DNA of 64,000 bases from the NCBI GenBank assembly GCA_000507305.1, contig DF239864.1:91412-155411 (forward strand). The letters run 5' to 3'. Within the stretch, counting starts at the first letter, position 1, and each line of letters starts with the position of its first letter. This document shows positions 61,454-64,000 of this stretch, in pieces. The position numbers were made by a program, and so were the translations under genes. The DNA comes from Breviolum minutum Mf 1.05b.01 (Eukaryota > Sar > Dinophyceae > Suessiales > Symbiodiniaceae). The notes beneath the pieces are model-generated. The model made no database searches. It had not been told where the DNA came from and saw only the letters and a program-made list of their open reading frames with translations.

Positions 61454-62863
61454 AAACAATGAGAAACAACCGCAAACGCTTGCATGTGTGGGATGCCGTA
61501 AGCGTCTAGAGTCTAGAGTCTAGAATGTCATAATGTATTTACAGAATGTTCCAAAAGATTCAAGAGCACTGAAAAGTCTGTGGAATTGTCATCTGGAATT
61601 CTGGTACGAGTGAATTGAATGACATTACACTGGGGCATTGTGTGTGATACATTTCGCATTAGCAGCTTTAGCATCGTTTGGGGTTGGCAAATCACTTTTC
61701 CCAGTCTCCCCATGTTTTTGGTTTTACAGTAAATATATACATATTAATTCGTCTACATAATCTCCTCCTGGCATTTCTTGCATCTTTTATTGAATTTGAT
61801 TTCGCCTGGGCCCCGCACCCGCCTGATTGTTTGGCGCCAGGGCATTGCCACGACTATAGCCTCGTTCTATACAGATCTATACCGCTAAAAAACCCGTTCC
61901 AATTGCATTTCAATACATGCTGATATGCGCATCGCAGGTGGTGGCTTGTGAGGCTGATGCCACTCCAGCATCGTGGCCGCGTTTGGTGAAATTGTGTCAC
62001 GTCCAGAATAATTTGATCCATAGGAAACATTTTTTTCAAACTTTGCTGTTCTCCAAGAAGTTTTTCCAGCATGATTTATAATATCTCATAATATTTCATG
62101 TTTCTCCCATGTTCCTCCTTTTAAGGCCGTGATACAGTGTAACGGTTTTTGAAGAGGGTTCAGGGTGTTTAATTCCTATACTGGTTGTTTCGGATGTTTG
62201 TCTTCAAATTTGGTTGTTCTTGGCTCGTCTGCTGATGCGTATTTCTTTTAGTAGTGAGACGTTCTGCGAATCTGTTGTCCCCTTGGTGTCCCTTCGTCCC
62301 TTATCATCCCTTTTCCATTATGCCTTTGGTGACTTGAATGTTCGTAAGGCTGCGCTCCCTCCTTCTGCTTTTACCGGGAGTGCAGGGCCCAGGCTGCTCT
62401 TAGCACCCAAGACCTTAAAATGAGTCAGTTGATTTTTCTGATCTTAAGATGCTGTAGATGCATCGTGGATGTTATCATGCAGCATTTGCATTTTTCATGT
62501 TTCTTCATGGTTTTCTTCCGCTCCAGCACCAAGGCACCTATGACCACTTCCATCAAGAATCAAGCAGTCCGGAAACCGTGCTTTTTGTCGTGACCATCCT
62601 TGTTTCCTTGTTCCTTTCTTCGTCTTCAATTTTTTTTGGCTTTCATCTTTCGATGTTGACGTCTCCTGTTCAGCCCATCAATGAATGCACAGTCTTCTGA
62701 GGTGACCTTGGCTTCACGTTCTCCGACAATGAGGTCAGCCTTTCCGATCTATTTTTCATTCAATTTCTGGTCCTGAGCTACGTGTTTCTATGCCTTTCCC
62801 ATTCTACCCAGCTCTTGCACATACACACCATACACTAAAATGCATTGGATGATTTTCGGACAG

Positions 62864-62975
62864 TGAAGAAGTTGAAACATCTCAGCATTTTTCTTTGCAA
62901 GGCGGATGGAATTGCAGCATTGGACACTTCCAAGGCATGATTGCATTGAAGTTCCAATACCATGGCAGCACATGA
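62864..62975 (+). CDS. Weak terminal exon candidate
   Basis: TTCGGACAG| then EEVETSQHFSLQGGWNCSIG, HFQGMIALKFQYHGST, TGA 62973. One other frame is open in part (HLSIFLCKADGIAALDTSKA). Confidence 0.33.
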
Positions 62976-63169
62976 CTTTTTTGAAAGGGGGTATTCTTTG
63001 TCGCTTTGGTGACTGGGAGGCCAAATGACCAAAAAAATATTTAAGCATTTATATTTGACACATTCTGAAACAAAATCCAAAAGACATTTAAACATATTTA
63101 AACAACACATAAAAACAAATCATAACATCCTTAAAAATCCGAACATATTTTTTGAAGCAAAGCTGTTAG

Positions 63170-63280
63170 ACCAAGACAAATCGACGCATTGACTCTTCGA
63201 CCTTGAACAGCTTGCCATTGGCGACGGGAGGCTTCGAAAGAGTTTTCTTCCGACTTGCCACTGAAGGCAGATGTTGCAGG
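63170..63280 (+). CDS. Putative exon, 37 codons
   Basis: CTGTTAG| to TTGCAGG|GTAGGA, phase 0-0: TKTNRRIDSSTLNSLPLATG, GFERVFFRLATEGRCCR. It lies only 33 bp before the next candidate exon, which is too short for an intron, so one of the two boundaries must be wrong. The minus strand is also open here. Confidence 0.33.
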
Positions 63281-63313
63281 GTAGGAGACACAAAATGACA
63301 ATGACAAAGGCAG

Positions 63314-63368
63314 GATTTTTCTGCAAGAGATTGCCCATCTGTCCTTGGAAGCCCCAAATGAAAGACAG
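63314..63368 (+). CDS. Internal exon
   Basis: AAAGGCAG|G to AAAGACAG|GTCCAG. Frame IFLQEIAHLSLEAPNERQ, ending in phase 0, which fits the exon at 63546. Confidence 0.45.
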
Positions 63369-63545
63369 GTCCAGGTGTTTCTGTGAAGTCGAAAACTCCA
63401 TGGGCTGTGCGATGCTGCTAGGTATGCCACTATTTTCCACCATGAATTATGATATTTTGATGCTTTCTATGACTTTTTTGGCTGTTGTGATATCGTGAAT
63501 ATTCATGACAGATCTTGGAGGTTTTTGCTGATTCCATTCTCTCAG

Positions 63546-63643
63546 TTATTTGATGCTCCAAAGAAATCTTCCACATTCCATTTCTGTGAAATCCATGGCA
63601 CCTTCAACCTTGCCTTGGGATTTCTCAAACGACAAAGTCCGCG
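63546..63643 (+). CDS. Internal exon
   Basis: TTCTCTCAG| to CCGCG|GTAACA. In phase with 63314-63368 across a 177-bp GT-AG intron it reads LFDAPKKSSTFHFCEIHGTF, NLALGFLKRQSP. An alternative exon to 63746 (donor GTAAGT) is open in another frame. Confidence 0.45.
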
Positions 63644-63808
63644 GTAACACTTTGAACTATACAGTGAAACAGCTTCGATACACCCAGTTGTTAAAGTCCT
63701 GGCGCTTTTGTGATTTTGCGTCCTCACCCTTGGGGGGAGCTTTTTGGTAAGTCGTTGCGTTTGCAGCGTTTAGTTGCAGAACTGAAAGTGTTAAGATATG
63801 ACATAGTG

Positions 63809-64000
63809 CATGCAAAGATGTAAGAATTGTTTGCAAAAGGCTGCGTTTAGTTGCTGACTAGTTCTGACAAACTCGAATCACACAACCTGGCCGAAGACAC
63901 ACACACACACACACATACACACTTGATGGTACATGCAAAGATGTAAGAATTGTTTGCAAAAGGCTGCGTTTAGTTGCTGACTAGTTCTGACAAACTCGAA
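63809..64000 (+). repeat. 69-bp direct repeat with a (CA)n between
   Basis: 63809-63877 and 63932-64000 match (CATGCAAAGATG...AACTCGAA), separated by about 54 bp that includes a CA run at 63898-63922. The second copy reaches the window edge and may continue as a longer tandem repeat. Confidence 0.9.

Noticed and set aside
1..64000. CRISPR array, operon, rRNA or intact tRNA genes
   Set aside because: No regularly spaced identical repeats with unique spacers, no clustered prokaryotic genes, and no cloverleaf or rRNA-like sequence beyond the tRNA-like element at 56945-57020.

Overview
This window is nuclear DNA of a dinoflagellate, probably a symbiodiniacean-type or related core dinoflagellate. 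The evidence is of four kinds. (1) Gene content is sparse and consists of tiny exons separated by short introns, almost all on the + strand, with AG|G acceptors and a mix of GT and GC donors. (2) A Ty1/copia element carries, in every LTR copy, a 14-base match to the 3' end of the dinoflagellate trans-splicing leader. (3) A tyrosine-recombinase retroelement has RT, RNase H, methyltransferase-like and YR domains. (4) Coding-capable minisatellites and ankyrin/coiled-coil exons are common. There is no operon, rRNA gene or CRISPR array.

Layout. 1.1-3.7 kb: a chain of exons of an alpha-helical (ARM/HEAT-like) protein; several junctions agree in phase. 6.7-15.1 kb: a Ty1/copia retrotransposon with 108-bp LTRs, PBS, a short ORF for a membrane peptide, Gag with a zinc knuckle, protease, integrase, a methyltransferase-like insert, RT and RNase H. 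It is broken by frameshifts. A single N at 15011 marks a doubtful join; the 5-bp target duplication pairs the left LTR with the LTR after the N. 15.1-35.8 kb: scattered exon candidates in repeat-rich introns or spacers. 35.86-43.58 kb: a DIRS/PAT-like element with split direct repeats (A1...B1-A2-B2) and a decayed gag-RT-RH-MT-YR body that also holds a fragment of a superfamily-1 helicase gene. 43.7-45 kb: 3' exons of a host gene and an ankyrin-type exon. 45.4-47.2 kb: three tandem-repeat arrays (53, 73 and 14 bp). 47.65-49.6 kb: a long exon for a protein of 28- and 18-residue repeats. 50-55.6 kb: ankyrin, coiled-coil and other exons, ending in a phase-consistent coiled-coil gene. 56-57.5 kb: a tRNA-like (Pol III box A/B) sequence and 7-bp TTTTGGA arrays. 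58-64 kb: more small exons, an AT-rich array and a 69-bp direct repeat at the right edge.

The host exons cannot be fully assembled by eye. Joins are called linked only where reading phase agrees across both splice sites. The two retroelements are the best-supported parts. Both are defective copies, yet they share an unusual cysteine-motif methyltransferase-like domain. All three single-N gaps (15011, 21473, 46121) sit between duplicated sequences and look like unresolved contig overlaps.
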